Of a stretch of 64,000 bases of DNA, positions 21,842 to 34,790 are shown one piece after another. Both the position numbers and the translations under genes were made by a program. The notes under the pieces were generated by a model. The model saw nothing but the letters and a program-made list of their open reading frames with translations. It ran no database searches and was not told the origin of the DNA. This stretch comes from Montifringilla adamsi (Eukaryota > Chordata > Aves > Passeriformes > Passeridae): NCBI GenBank assembly GCA_017590115.1, contig JAGGNK010007448.1:3450815-3514814 (forward strand), read 5' to 3'. Position 1 is the stretch's first letter. Each line of letters opens with the position of its first letter.

Positions 21842-24800
21842 CAGCACAACTACTAGCAATAACATTTCCTGGAGTGCTTGAAAAAAAAAATTAAAAATTA
21901 AAAGGAAAAAATTAAAAGCTGATGCAGTAAACTGAGCAGTTGGTTACTCCAGCCTATTCCTGGTTACAGAGTTCAAACAAAGTGTCTGTCATCTGTTTCT
22001 CACTCAGAGGATTAAGAAAAATAACACCACCCTGTGAGGCACTGGTGGGCCAGGACACGGCAGTCAGTGCGTGGGGCTCTGTCTTGCCTGTAGCTCTTCC
22101 AGTCTGAAGTTTCAGGGAGAAAAGGGAGGAAGAAAATCTGCTGTCCCTCACCCAGGGTCTGCACATCCCCTGACAAAACTTGACTGAGATGATTTTACAG
22201 AGCTCTACTTGCTGTGGTGCTCCCACACAGTGTCATGATCATCTGCCAAACGAGGTGAAATGGAATAATTAAGGATTATGTTGAAATAGTTTGGCTCCTG
22301 CTCTGTATCTGGAGGAAGAGCTTGTCTGGTCATACGTATGTGTTTGGTTTTTAAAGATTGTGTAATAAAGGAAAAATTGATCCAATTAAAAGTGCATTGC
22401 AAACGGCTCATTTTCTTATTAAAACACTTCATCTTCTCCCCTTGGTGGCAGATTGGATTTTACAGCCAGCAGGGATTAGATTGGGAACACAGTGGCTACG
22501 AGACCCTTTTATGTGTCAGGTTGCCAAGGAGAAATCTGATCCTGGCAGGCTCGTGGAACTTTTCCTGACACTTCCCTACTCACCTTAAAAACAAATGCTG
22601 TGGTTTTGTACCTTAGCTCACACTGCCTCGAGGGCAGTATCTCCCTTGTCACCTGATGTTTCAGAAGTCTGGTTTGAGTTCACTGGCTCTGGGAGCTCAA
22701 TTGTATGTGGGAGCCTGGCTGAAAACTCCTTCCCCTGTGTCCCTGGCTCATCCATGGTCTGCCAGTGGGGACCTGTGGTGCAGCCAGGTGACTGGACACA
22801 TAAGGAGCCATGGGCTCACCTAGAAAACCTCTGACTTTGGTGCACTTACACTGCGAGGGTATACAACACCTGGGTTTCATCTGCTTTTAGTCCCCCTCCT
22901 TGGAGGCACCAGCTTGGTCTGTTCTTCCGATGTTACACCATGACTAAATTACTTTTAGATCAAAGCTCTGCCATGGGAGCTGAGCTGGTGAGGAAAGCTG
23001 CTGTGACTGAGTGTGGGGGTGTAGCTGTGAAGGTGCCTCGACCCCAGCTCGGGGGCTGCCAGAGGGGCTCCTGGATGGTCAGTGGGGACATTTCCTCAGT
23101 AGGTTCATCCACAGCACATGCAAGTTCTCCCCTCCCCTCCCTCTGCAGCCACCTGGCTGATCTGGGTGAAGGATTTCATCACTTGGGCTCATCTCAGCTC
23201 TTTAAACAGGTAGGAATTTCTGGTTTATCAAACATTATTCAACCCTCGTGTGCTGCTGTTAGACCTACCCTGTAGCTTTATCACAGGTTTTATTTCTTAG
23301 GGCAGAACAGCTGAACCATGGACATTGTTCTGTGCAAAACCAGGAGCCAGGGAATGAAGGGATGAGGAGGAGAGCCTGTTCCTCATCAAAGGGGGTAGAG
23401 CTACAAAAGTGAAAATAAAGCCAGATGCTTTGAGTTGTTCCTATTGTATAGCTTAAGTGATTTTTCTGGGTCATTACTCAATGTGAGGATTTTAAGTTAT
23501 TTCATTTTGCACAGCTAATTATTCAACTTGCCTGGCAATTCTGGATTACAATGAGAAGTGCATAAGGTCATTTAGCAGTCTTACTCACAGCACATGTTTT
23601 TGTCTAAGCTAAATTTCATGACAACCAGCTAGATTGTTTTTACCTCCTCCAAACAAAATGTTGAAATCTGAGGGTTTGAAATAATGACATAAACCAAGCA
23701 ATTAAGAGTGTTAAAAAGGTAATAGAGTGGTTGTACATAGGGTCAAATCTCAAAACCAGGGAAATTCTATGTGTTCTAGTTCTGACCAAGCACATATAAG
23801 GGAAACCCATTATGTCCTTTAACAGTTAAAAAGTAGTTTTACAGCTTTCTTAATGCACCTGATTGCATCTAGGAAAGGAACACTAAAGGTTCCTGCAGAC
23901 TAGTTCAATCTTAATTGTGTTAATGGCAGTATCACACCTGAAGGGAGACAAATGGAGCCTTGAAAGGACAGGAGGGAGCCACAGGCCTCACTCAGAGGAA
24001 TGCGGACTGCTGTTTTAGCAGACGCCCAGGCTCTATCCTTAATTTTGTGAAGAATATTTGTGAAGATCTCCTGTCAAAACTGCTGAGTTCACAAGAAAGC
24101 ATGAAAATTGTCACCTCTTACTGGTAAATGCAGTTCCTGGAGTGTTGTCCAAGAGAAGATAAGCAAGTACTGGGGAGGGCAGGGAGCAGAAAGGCTTAGG
24201 GAATGTGATAGTACCTGCCAGAACAGAGCCCCTTCACAGACTATTCCCATAAATGATCGATTACTGAGGGAACATGAACACCTTTCCCATCTGCAGCAGC
24301 CACAGGCTGAGCTTGCTGAGCACTCAACGTGGCCAGGGAACCTCAGCCAAGGAAACTCTATCTAGAGATCATAGGAAATTCAAGAAAAACAAACATTTCC
24401 CTCACTGCAGACCTAAAGTAACCTCCCAGCTAGGCAGTGAAACCCTCTGGATCTCCCCCACCCAGGCACACACATCCTGAGCCCATCAGCATCCCTTCCT
24501 GCTTCCCAGCTGGGCTTCTCCACTGGGAATAAGCAAACTGGAACAGCTCTTGCAGAAATCTGACAAGGGCTGTCAGATTTTGCTCTCAGAGCAGCTCTTC
24601 CCCTTCCCTAAGCAAGTTCTCCTCCTCCTCACCAGCCAGAACGAGGAACGACCGACCAACCAGCTCTCTGATGAGCTTTTATCAGAGAATGAAGTGGTTC
24701 CCAGCAGGGGGATTTGCTGGATGGAGGGATCACTCTCTTCCCTGATGTACAATTTCTGAGTCTCTGAGGTGGGGTGACCCCCAGCCTCCACCTCCAGGTT

Positions 24801-25779
24801 TATTATTATTATGGCACTGTGTGGTGAGGAATAGCCCAGTTTGGGTCAGCTGTCCTGGCTGTGTCATCTCCCAACACCTCATCCACCCCAACCCCGTGAC
24901 TGTGGGGACAGAACGGAGAAAAAGAGGAAGTGTGGATGCCATGGAGGCACTGCTCAGCAGCAGCCAGCACTCCAGGGTGTTCTCCACACTGGTTTCTCCA
25001 GAAATCCACAGCACCATTGTGACAAAGCCGGTTCCCTCCATCCCACCAGGCCCAGCACATTCTTACACACAGCTGGAGCTGGCTGGGGACGTCACGTTTG
25101 TCCCAGCTGCCAAATGAAGGTACTCACACAACTGCTACCAACTTAATGAGACACTGTCAGTATTAAATGCTGGCTCCACCAGGGAAGAAAACCGATGCAG
25201 GCTCCCATGGCACAGATCAATGGCTAGGTCGATCTCAAGGTCCCTGCTTGGAGGCCACTCAATGTGTTAAAGCATTGCTTGGCTGCACAGAGCCGGAGCA
25301 AGCAGCCCAAAAAATGAGCTTTTAATCACTCTGCATGAAGTAAAATTGGAGTTTGCTTTGGTGTGCTCACGGACTGAGGCTGTTCCTGTGAGGGAGCCTG
25401 GGGGATGCTCCCACACCTGCCCTGTAGGAGCACAGTGCTGGGTGTGCCACAGCTGTGCCACCGTGCCTCTCTGGCTCTCCATCACAGGATTCACTCCTGC
25501 AACCCCTTAGGAACGAGGGCAGGCTGCTGTGTCACCCCATTCCCCCCTACAAACTCCTCATCCACCTGCAGGAGGAAGGGAACACTTGTCACTGCTCCAG
25601 GCAGAGCAGGCTGCCTGATCCCTGCTGTCCCTGGCCAGAGGTGGATCCCTGTCCCTGCCCTTGGCAGGAGGGACAGCTCTGCAGACACTGGCCCACGTCA
25701 CAGGCACTGGGGCAGCTCCAGGCCGGCTCACAGCCAGCGCCTGCCCTGGCACCAGCAGCGTGAGCTTCTCTTCAAAACC

Positions 25780-26060
25780 ATGTTTTCAATTAGGGCTCGA
25801 GCGCAGATTGTGCCTTTATTGTTGGAGGCCTCCTCCTGAGGCCCGGCGATTGATTTATGAAGTTGATTAAAATATTAAAATAATTTTGTGTGGTGCTGCA
25901 AAGACCCCATAATGTGCATTTTCCTCAGTTGGTGCTGTTCCAGTTAGCTTGAGACTCTCCTCTCTCCCTCCTTTTGTGACCTGTTTTGTCCACTAACAAA
26001 TGACAGTTATTCTGGCCCTACTTTTGTATTTATTAGAGCTGATGCATATGTGTGCTCACT
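25780..26060. other. Candidate conserved non-coding element
   Basis: An AT-rich block with clustered homeodomain-type cores (ATTGATTTATGA, TTGATTAAAATATTAA) and a GC palindrome (GGCCTCCTCCTGAGGCC), free of repeats and without frame. Its texture is that of vertebrate intronic enhancers. No alignment was available, so this is inference. Confidence 0.3.
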
Positions 26061-27519
26061 GAGCAGTTCAGAACGGGCTGGTGAGCAGCGGGGAGCCCGG
26101 CAGGCCAGAGCTCTTCTGAGTGGAGAAGGCATCCAGAACTGTCTAGCTGGAGCTATTTATTCCTATCTGCCTTATGTCGCTGGCAAAATGAGGGTAAATC
26201 AGAGAGGAGTTGGGAATAAAATCCATCTACCATGAACAGCAAGCTCCTTCTCTTGGCTAACTGGGATTTCCCTGGGACAGAGCCCTGGGTTTCCCATGAC
26301 ACTTTCTCTGTCCACAGGCTGATCTCCCCAAGAGTCCTGAACATCCTTGATGTCCTTCCAAGATCATTTGCTGGCCATCAAAGAGCTGAACACAACACTG
26401 GTCACCTCTGCATTGCCCACAGCCCCAAAGTCCAACCTCACCGACCCCACCAGCTACCAAAGCCACTGATGGAGCCATGCACAAACCACAAGGTCAGGGC
26501 AAGCACCTGGTGCCCAAATGCTGCACAATCAGGAGTGAAAAGTTTATGTCCAGGCATTACATGTGACCTCTCAGGGGATCGCTGGAGTGCCATGAGTGCT
26601 TTGGTGCTTCACAGGCACTGGGAAAGGATGCCCTGGATGCCCCACAAATGCCAGAGCAGCCAGGCACAGCTCCAGGAGTGGGGGCAGGACCCAGGTGGGG
26701 AGAGGGGGATCCACCTTGTCCAGCTGTATACCAGGGACTAAAAAGGAAATTATTCTGTCACTGAGGCACTGCTTTGCCTTCAGGTCCTGTGCCACCACAG
26801 GGCTTTGTGGCTGAGCCCTGAGCCACTGCTGCCCCTGACATGGGGGATGTGGGACTGAAGGAATGGGAGATATTTCACAATACCAAGGACTGTTTATGTC
26901 CCCTTTGGCCCCAGCATCGTGGAACAGCAGCAATGCTTGTGCCAGGCCTGGACTGCAGCAGCTGCCTCTCATTCCCACCTCTCATTCTCTTGAGAAACCC
27001 TTGTCTGGGTTTGGTTTCATCCCAGGTGATGGCACTGGGACCATGGGGTCAGCTCCCCACCAACACATTTGCCCCTGGATTGCAGGGAGTGCTCCCGAGT
27101 GATTAATAACATCACAAGTACATAAACAACCCACCTCCACGTGCCTTCTGCTGCTAAACAGGGGCATTGCTATGGCAAACTTCATTTATCACTATTTAAA
27201 ACCCAAACAAACGAGCACAGGCTGTTATAAATATGCTTACAAGACCAGCTACACTGGGGAAATGGAGAAGAAAATGAGCCAAGAGCAAGGGAGGTGGTGT
27301 GTGGGAGAACACCTCTCTCTGCTGGGTTCCAGGGAGCGAGGCTGCTCCTGGCAGTGCCACCTGAGCAGAATGCAAGTGCTCTAATGACCTCTGTCACCAT
27401 CAGCCCTAAGGTGGGCTCTGTGATACACTACAGATATTTTCTGAATAGAAAAAATATCAGATCCAGGGCATATCCCCAACTCCCTGGAGGAGAGAGATGA
27501 ATTGGCAAATGGAAGGCTA

Positions 27520-27715
27520 CAGCGATAAGGGAGTTTTTATAAACATAACCTAATTGTATTACTTCAAAGTCCTGAAGTTTATTGCCCTGTTTAATGATGT
27601 GTCTCGTTATTTATGGTGTAGCACAATGAGTCTGCTATTGATTTAATGCACTTCCTTAAAGACTGTCATTGTCACAAGCAATAAAACAAAGCCATTCTGA
27701 GACAGCTCATTTATG
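27520..27715. other. Candidate conserved non-coding element
   Basis: Repeat-free AT-rich stretch with AACCTAATTGTATTACTTC, TTTAATGATGTGTC and ATTGATTTAATGCAC motifs, just 3' (in plus coordinates before) the MACPF exon cluster. Inference from composition only. Confidence 0.3.
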
Positions 27716-28008
27716 TCACATCTCCATCAGCTGACCCCAGGCATGGGAGGGCCACTGTGGGGAAGGGGTCACCTTGGGCAAGGATGGAGCCAGAGGGTGG
27801 AAGCTGAAGGGCAGGAGCAGGCAGGGTGGTTCAGGGATGCTGCCAATGACATGTGCCATCTGCCACTGGGCACTCAGTTTGGGTCAAGCCTCCTGCCTGA
27901 GCCTGCCAGCACGGTGATGGTGTATGCATGGGAAAGGGAGTGATGGATGGAAACCAGCACATGACACCTGATGTTTGTGCCCCTGCCCATTCCCATCACC
28001 CTCCTCAC

Positions 28009-28188
28009 CTTTCTGGTACTGGAGCCAGAGCTGCTGCTGGACCTTCTTGCTGGGGAAGTGGATGGTGCAGCTGAACTCAGAGCCGTACAGCGCCTCCGCG
28101 ATGTAGTGGGAGCCAAACTGCTGGATGAAGGAGAGCAGCTCCTCCCGGCTGCTGTCCTTGTTCAGGATCTTCAGGATATTTGAAAAGC
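28009..28188 (-). CDS. ASTN2: ASTN2 internal exon: MACPF signature exon
   Basis: The 180-nt exon encodes FSNILKILNKDSSREELL, then FGSHYIAEALYGSE and FPSKKVQQQLWLQYQK. The FGSHY motif matches the membrane attack complex/perforin (MACPF) family signature, which in astrotactins belongs to a domain not known to act as a classical pore-forming effector. The acceptor is CCCACAG and the donor is AAAG|GTGAGG. Two bases complete Gly, 59 codons follow, and one G remains; with the next exon's AA it forms Glu, giving QYQKETTELG. The next exon is 21.3 kb away, and TRIM32 occupies the intervening intron on the opposite strand. Confidence 0.97.
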
Positions 28189-29628
28189 CTGTGGGAGGGA
28201 GGCAGGGGGTGGGCAGGTCAGCCAGGCAGGGCTGGCAGCCACAGCCCAGGGGAAGGAGCCCCAGAGGTTCCCTGCCAAGGTCACGCAAGGCCCCACATGG
28301 GTGCAGCTCCTCCTCTTTTTCCTCCACCTGATCCTTTGGAATCCACAACCTGTTATTACCCCAAGCTGTGGCTCTGACTTCCTCCCTAATTCCTCTCCCT
28401 AAGGGATTTCTGAGATAATTTTACAGGGATGTGCATGTGCACACATGTGCACACACAAACACACACACACACACAAAACCTCCATCCTTGCCAGCTCAGC
28501 TGCTCTTCAGCCTGCTGGCACATCACTAGCACTCTCCCCAGAGGATGTGCTTGGCCTTTGCTTGGCTGTATCCATAACCAGAGATGCTCTATCCCTACTG
28601 CAAACACCCAGCACAACTGGTAACTATTTTTAGGAAAGCTGGAGACAGCCCAGAGGGACATGCAGGGCTGGGCTGGTGGCAGCTCCGTGGATGTGCAAAG
28701 GTCAAGGCATCATTTGAGCAACATCCATATGGACAGCAGGGACCTCTGGCATGGGACAAGGACATGGACCCTTGCTGCTCTGTGGAGGTGAAATATCCTG
28801 GAGACACTGGTGACTTCACAGCACTTCAGCATCACTTAGAGCTGGCTGAAAGCACCGTTTTGGTTCAGTGCTGGAACGGAAAACATACTGCAAGAAAATA
28901 CGTCATAACTGTCACCAAAATGAGATTATCTGGCTGGTTGGTTGGTTGGTTTATTGAAAGAGAAGGTTGTTCTAATAAAAAAGCCAGAAGAATTCATTTT
29001 GAGATGAACCCACATATTTTTTTCAGCTCTGAGCAGGTTATTTCATTTTGGGGCTGTGCAGCCTGTTAGCACTAAATCTTTTTTTTTCTTTCTCTCACCA
29101 TTTAAAAACTCGTTGATTTTTAAATAAAAAATGCTATTTTGAAATGAAAAGGCAAAACATTTCAGGTCGCAACAAAATGTTTCAGCATTTCTGAAACAAA
29201 ATGTGTAGCTGTAAAAACGTGGCAGTGAAATGTTTTGACATTTGCAGGATCCTCCCACCCACCCCTTCTTCATCTGTGACTCCCTGCTTTATATGACCTG
29301 CTTTTCCAAGTGCTTCAGTTCCTTTTGAAACCACCTTTTTTTAGGGACTGACTGTTTTTTGTACATACGCATATACGCAGCCACCCTAAAAAAAATTCTT
29401 CCTGCTCATTGCTGACTGGCTTCCTCCTGGCTTTGACCTCACCTCTTGTTGCCCAAACTCCCTGCCTCAGTTTCCCCCCTGTAAAAAAGGAGATGAATCT
29501 CCCTGCCTGTCTCTCCAGCAGTGCTGGGAACAGAGCATGGAGGTGGGAAATGTCAGAGGGATGCTTGGGGCAGAAGACCACCACCCACTCATGCAGACCC
29601 ACATCTCCCTGCCCCTGGAATCCCTCAC
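28189..29628 (-). other. ASTN2 intron, 1440 bp
   Basis: Contains a CA-rich microsatellite at about 28429-28475 and a GGTT run near 28940-28960. Otherwise nothing recognisable is seen. Confidence 0.9.
28429..28475. repeat. CA-rich microsatellite
   Basis: Imperfect (AC)n with GTGCAC interruptions, with a core of about nine AC units at about 28458-28475. Confidence 0.85.
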
Positions 29629-29733
29629 CTGCAGAGAGTGTGATGGAGCTGAGCTTCACCCTGTAGAGGTTGCTCCTGACCCGCCAGTGCTGCACCATGG
29701 GGTACCCCATGGCCTCGTCGTACTTGATGTCCC
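29629..29733 (-). CDS. ASTN2: ASTN2 internal exon: MACPF domain, middle part
   Basis: A short 105-nt exon encoding DIKYDEAMGYPMVQHWRV and NLYRVKLSSITLSAG of the ASTN2 MACPF region. The acceptor is TTTGCAG and the donor is GCAG|GTGAGG. Two bases complete Gly at the start, 34 codons follow, and one base is left to be completed by the next exon (SAG-FSN junction). The upstream intron is only 355 bp (29734-30088) and the downstream one is 1440 bp. The protein match is unambiguous despite the small size. Confidence 0.97.
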
Positions 29734-30088
29734 CTGCAAAGACAAAGCAGGCGGGTGACACTGCTGAGCATGCTCTGGGGAGTGCTTAATGCTCCCTTCC
29801 ACCTTGCTACGTGCTGCAGGGGTGAGAAATGGGATGGTGGAAGGGCTGGAAACCTCAGTGGTGATGCTGTGGGGTACCTGGACCAGCACTGGGATGGCTG
29901 TGACTGCCAGGAGCTCACAGGGATGGAGATGCTGCTGGGATGGACTCACACATCCCCCAGATTATTTCTGCCCCTGGCACAAAGGGGGTGATGATGCCCC
30001 TCAGGAACCACATGGGATCCAGCGTGGGAGAAGGGGTCGTTCCTCCTGTGCTCTCTCTTGGGACACTGACCCTGGGGGCAGCTCGTAC

Positions 30089-30213
30089 CTGTGAGGAGCT
30101 GCAGATCAGGAAGGGGCTCAGAGAGGACACCACGGCACTGCTCCTCCACGGGCAGAGGGATCACCAGGAGGCCATCAGCCAGCTGGGGGAAGTCCTTGAT
30201 GAAGTTATTCTCC
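30089..30213 (-). CDS. ASTN2: ASTN2 internal exon: MACPF domain, first part
   Basis: This 125-nt exon encodes ENNFIKDFPQLADGLLVI followed by EEQCRGVLSEPLPDLQLLTG, an essentially invariant stretch of the astrotactin MACPF-like domain. The acceptor is TCTCTGCAG after a long pyrimidine tract and the donor is ACAG|GTACGAG. One base completes Arg, 41 codons follow, and a final G starts the next Gly codon. It is the first of three exons clustered in 2.2 kb (28.0-30.2 kb), after a 17.3-kb intron. No insertion or frame break is seen. Confidence 0.97.
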
Positions 30214-31454
30214 CTGCAGAGAGAAAAAGACAACTGCAAAGCAACGATGCAGGGCACGGCCAGGCAGAGGGGCTGAGCTGCCCTGGTGGCACCGGGACAG
30301 GCAGCTCAGGAGGGTGGGGGACATCTCCTCAAGCAGGAGCCCTGCCAGGGGATGGGGTTTGCAGCCTCTCCACCAGCCAGCCTGGCTGTGCAGCCCTCTG
30401 AGATGATGCTTAATGAGCTCCCCAGGGACTACAGCTCCATTAGTGCTCCAGAAATATGGAACTGCTCTCAGCCTGGGGACCCGGCCACTGGGTTTGGCCC
30501 AGATTTTCAAAGTGGGCCCCTGGAGAGGGGGCAAGGAAAGAGGAATGGCTGCTACACCCCAAAACTGTCCCTTTCCACACCTGCAGCATCTTCATGTGGA
30601 CAGTGACCAAGTTTTGCTGGGGCTCCCCAGGCAGCATCATCCCCCCTACATTTTTCCCCCCCCCCCCCAGTGACTCGCTCTCCAAACGGCAAAAAAAGTA
30701 TATTTTACAGCCAGACACAAAAACCCCACTCTCGTGTACAGCTCACAGTGCAATTTTACCACACATGCAGGATCTTTTCTAACCTTGGCAGGTAAAACAT
30801 TGTATAATAGGCCCCTAATGAATTGTTTCTAGAACAACGGTACCAGGGAAATGATTTGAAATAGTGAACAGACAGGTCTCTGGGAGACGAGCCTCCCCCG
30901 GTAAGCGAAATGCCTCGCGCCTGCGCCGAGGAAACAGGAGGGGGGATTTTAAATATTGATCTTAGAGCCAAAATATAGGCCAGGAGGCTTTGCATCCTCC
31001 AGGTGCGGAGACAAAAGGGCAGCAGAGAACAAGAAAGGGAGGTTCCTGTAAAATCAGGTCAGCCCCAGGAGCTTGGGGGAGGTTCAGACTGGCACAGCCT
31101 GCCCCAGCTGCATTTTTTGTAATATATTTTCCTTTAAACAGCTGCTGATTTCACTCACCTTCCCTGGTTTTACCCCCTATAGCCTGTCCCTGGGGGGATG
31201 ATCCATCATCCTGTGGTCATCTCACAACTGGGGACACCCTGGCCACCTCCACGGGTCCCAGCACAGTGAGATGCTGATTTCAGGGAACACTTCCCTGGGA
31301 TCCTCCCCTTGCTCTGGGGCCAAGATGTGACCACTGCAACCTGCACCAGAGGTGAGCAGGAAGCCATAGATAGCCCTGTGCAACCAGCGTGGGGATGTTC
31401 CCAGCCCCAAGGCAGGACGGGAGCATTTGAAGGTAGGGACACATGAGTGGGGCA

Positions 31455-31592
31455 CAGGAAGTGTTCAAAGCCAGACTGGACGGGTCTTTAAACAATTAGC
31501 TCTAGTGGAAGGTGTCCCTGTCCATGGCAGGAAGGTTGAAAGAAGATGATCTTTAAGGTCCCTTCCAACCCAAACCGTTCCATGATTTCCTG
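31455..31592 (+). mobile_element. CR1 LINE 3'-end fragment
   Basis: CAAAGCCAGACTGGACGGG, GGAAGGTGTCCCTGTCCATG and CCCTTCCAACCCAAACCGTT followed by CCATGATTTC, the CR1 3' end. Confidence 0.85.
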
Positions 31593-34534
31593 TCTGCACA
31601 GGCAGCCTGTCTCATGTTACACCCCCATTTCAGAGCCACCAGCACCTGACTGCATCTCAGGAGCCTTACTTTCTGCACTGCCTCAGTGCAAAAAAGAAAA
31701 AAAGTGCTTTATTTTTCTGAGGGGAAAAGCCTCTCACTCCCAGCGTGCTCACAAATCTCCGATTTATCCCGCTGGGCACGGGATCCCCGTGGTGGAATGT
31801 TCTGCTGCTCTGAGCCCTTTGCTGTCACAGCAATTGCAAATGGGGAGCTGCAATTACTGCTGGAGCTGGGAGCCGTGTGGGTGGCTGCAAAATAAAGCAA
31901 GTTGGTAGGGAACAGGGGAAGAAACATTTTGGTGTCTCTGCTGCTCTGCCTCAGCAGAAAAGGGAAAACATCAGCGCTCCCGAATCCCAAAGCCACGGAG
32001 AAGCATGATGGAAAAGCAGGATGCAGCTGCACTGAGCCTGCCTGCCATCCTGGAGTGTGGGACTGTCCCTGTGCTGACAGGTCAGCTCCCCATCCTGCAC
32101 CAGGATGAGCACAGGGGCCAGGAGGGTCTTGCCTGCTCAGCCTCAAATCCCACCTCTGAGAAGACCAGGATTCCCAGAAGGAGGCTGGTGGAACCTTCCC
32201 AAGTGCTGTCCCACATGAGGGGACAGACCTGGTGTGCCCCAAGGGACACAAAGAGATGGCATGACAGGTGCCAGAAGCTCATGCTCATCCAGCACCCTGC
32301 ACCCTGACACGGGGCAGAGGAGACGCAAAGAGGCAGCATCTCCTCCTGTCCCCTCCTGAGCCATCTCAGCAGCACCATCCATGCCATGAGCCCGTGGAAC
32401 TGCTGTCCCTGGGCATGTCCCAGCTCACCCATGAGGCAGGACAGCCTGGGGCTGGTGGCCCATGCCTGGGCAGCTCAGGAGGGAGAAGCTGAGGCATGAG
32501 GGGACCCACAGCTGCTGCTCAGAGCTGCTGCCTCTATGAGAAGGCATTTACAGAACAGCCACGTTCTGCAGGACCACTCTTGTTATCCATTTCTTCAACT
32601 GTTCCACACTCAAAAGGCCAAGGAAAAAACAGGGGCAAGTGGGAGCCAAGGAGTGGGCATGTGCCCACAATGTGCTCCCATCATGGCAGGGAGCAGCAGT
32701 GCAAGGCAGGACTTCAGGAGTACTTCCATGATGAATTCTTGCTAGCGAGCCCTTCCTGCATCTCTTCCAGCTCTCCCCACCTCCAGGCCCCGATCCTTAA
32801 CATCCCAAGGCAGGGATGAGCCAAAGTCGTGCAGGGGAGCACCCACCAGGCAGAGGTCTGGGCACAGCACAGTCCCTCTGCAGAGTCCTCACTGCCTGCA
32901 GGGGACACGCCAGGCAGGGCACACTGCTGCTGGGTGTGCCCAGGGCACAGCATTCCATGGCCTGGCAGCTGGCAGAGGGCTGCAGCTCCTCTTCCACAGG
33001 GCCTTCTTAATAACCCTGTGGCTTGCACGCTGCTCACTGTGGGGGCACAAAAGAGCTCCTGCCAGACTTTTTTTTGCTCTCTGGAAGCTGTGATCAAAGC
33101 CAGCGGGCTCTGTGCAAGGGGCAGGGACATGGGTGAGAGGAGGGATGTGGCAGCAGTCCTGTGCATGTGTTGCCACACGTGCCTCCAACTGGAGCATGGC
33201 AGAGCCACCAGCACCTCTGCAGGGGTGCAGGGCCAGGTGTGGGGGTCACAGGGTTATCCAGTATGATCAGGCAGGATGGAGACAAACCTGCCAGCCCCAC
33301 AACATCCTCCTGTGTCTCTTGTTCTGCCCCTGGCATCTCCCCAGTGGAACAGCTGCCCAGGACTCACTGGAGCAGTGAGCATGCAGCTCTCTCCACTGTG
33401 ATGCACACAGAATCCACTCCCCAGCACTCTCCTGCTGGGGATCTGAGCATCTCCCAAGGCATTTTGCAGATACTGAGTCATTACACAAGGAAATGCAGCT
33501 TCTTCCACTAGCATCTGACCCAGAGCACGTGCCTGCCTTGGAGGGAACTGAGTCCATATGAACAAGCCTGATTCTGGGAAAGGTCAAATGGCCAAAGGCT
33601 GTAGCGAGCTCGGATACTGGCAGGGTGGGCTGAGGAGAAAGGCAGCCACCTGGATTAAACTGAGTTCAAAATCCTGGCTTTGGTGGACACTTGGTGTATC
33701 CTCAGCTGAGTCCTACAATGCACCCATTGCCTGTGTCACCATTGGGGTGACACAGACAGCTGAGAGCAGCTCCCCCGTCTTGGGGTGCTGCTGGGGTGAC
33801 AGCAATTAGCGGCTGCTCAGATTCCAGGAGCAGGACTCAGGCAGCAAGAGCTTGCTGTGGCACTGTTCTCCTGTCCTCCTGAAACCAGATGCACAATCCA
33901 GCTGTGTTTTTGGACTGTGACCTTTAATAGCACAGCCAAGGTCATGCAGCAGAGCCATGGTGCAGCGCTGGGCTGCATCGCTGCGCTCCGCAGTGTTGAC
34001 AGCAGCTCACACAGCCCGTGGGAAGCCTCCAGAAAGGACCAGTATCCCAGGGAAAAATGGGGTTTGGGGATGCAGGAGAGCTCAGTGCGGGCCCTGGGGA
34101 GAAGCTGGAATGCTGTGGTGTTCCGGGACTGAGCCAGGGCTGCTGGATTCTGCTCCAGGGCACAGTTCTGCTGGCCCTGGGGCACCATGTCTCCTTGCTG
34201 AGATGCTCAAAGCCAGAGCCAAGCTGGCAGTGGGATTTTGGCCTGCAGCAGGGAAGGATCAGCTGGTGGCTGACATGCATTTCATTTTCCTGTTAGCAAC
34301 ACCGCTGGGTGAAGGAGCAGCTTCTCCTCTTTAGCTCAGTCAGCTGTGGCTTCCTCCCTTGGCACTCTGCTCCCACAGGACTTGGCCTTGAGGATGCACT
34401 CTGCAAACCAGCCCTTCCTTGCAGCTGTAGAGCTCCCACTGCACATTCCAAGCATCAGCTGACGTGGGGCTTCCTGCCTCCACCCAACACTGACAGTGGA
34501 TGCACACCCTGCACCACAGCACCTGGGCAAGTAT

Positions 34535-34790
34535 ATTCATGAAAGGGTAAATATATAAATATTATATATAAAGTGACCCCACAAGTGATTAGCTTATGCC
34601 CTGAAGCATGAGATTTAATTACCCTTATCTGAGCCAGCACAGCTACAAATGTTAATCACATTATCATCCAGCAAGCTTATGTTCAGCAAAGTGACTACTC
34701 CTTTCTGCTATGCAAGCCTGAGAGGACGCCTGTTCTGGCAAAAAATTAGTTATTAATCTTACTTCTTTCTGTCCCACAATGGCTCAGGGA
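34535..34790. other. Candidate conserved non-coding element
   Basis: AT-rich block with TATATAAATATTATATA, GATTTAATTACCC, TGTTAATCACATTATC and TTAGTTATTAATC motifs, free of CR1 sequence. Possible enhancer; inference. Confidence 0.3.

Larger units (their letters stand above)
19529..21860 (+). other. TRIM32: TRIM32 3' UTR (end estimated)
   Basis: Sequence after the TAA is non-coding, AT-rich and has no splice-site pattern, as expected for a terminal 3' UTR. An ATTAAA at 20349-20354, an AATAAA at 21836-21841 and another AATAAA at 22364-22369 are candidate polyadenylation signals. The 21836 signal would give a 3' UTR of about 2.3 kb. A 30-base T run lies at 20693-20722. Confidence 0.55.
6712..28008 (-). 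other. ASTN2 intron hosting TRIM32
   Basis: This 21.3-kb intron separates the MACPF signature exon from the post-MACPF Cys-rich exon. Besides TRIM32 on the plus strand it holds a tandem duplication at 9682-9861, CR1 fragments, a GC-rich island with a 20-bp minisatellite (11.3-12.2 kb), a polypurine tract and AT-rich candidate conserved blocks at 23.46-23.72, 25.78-26.06 and 27.52-27.72 kb. No other gene was seen. Confidence 0.85.
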
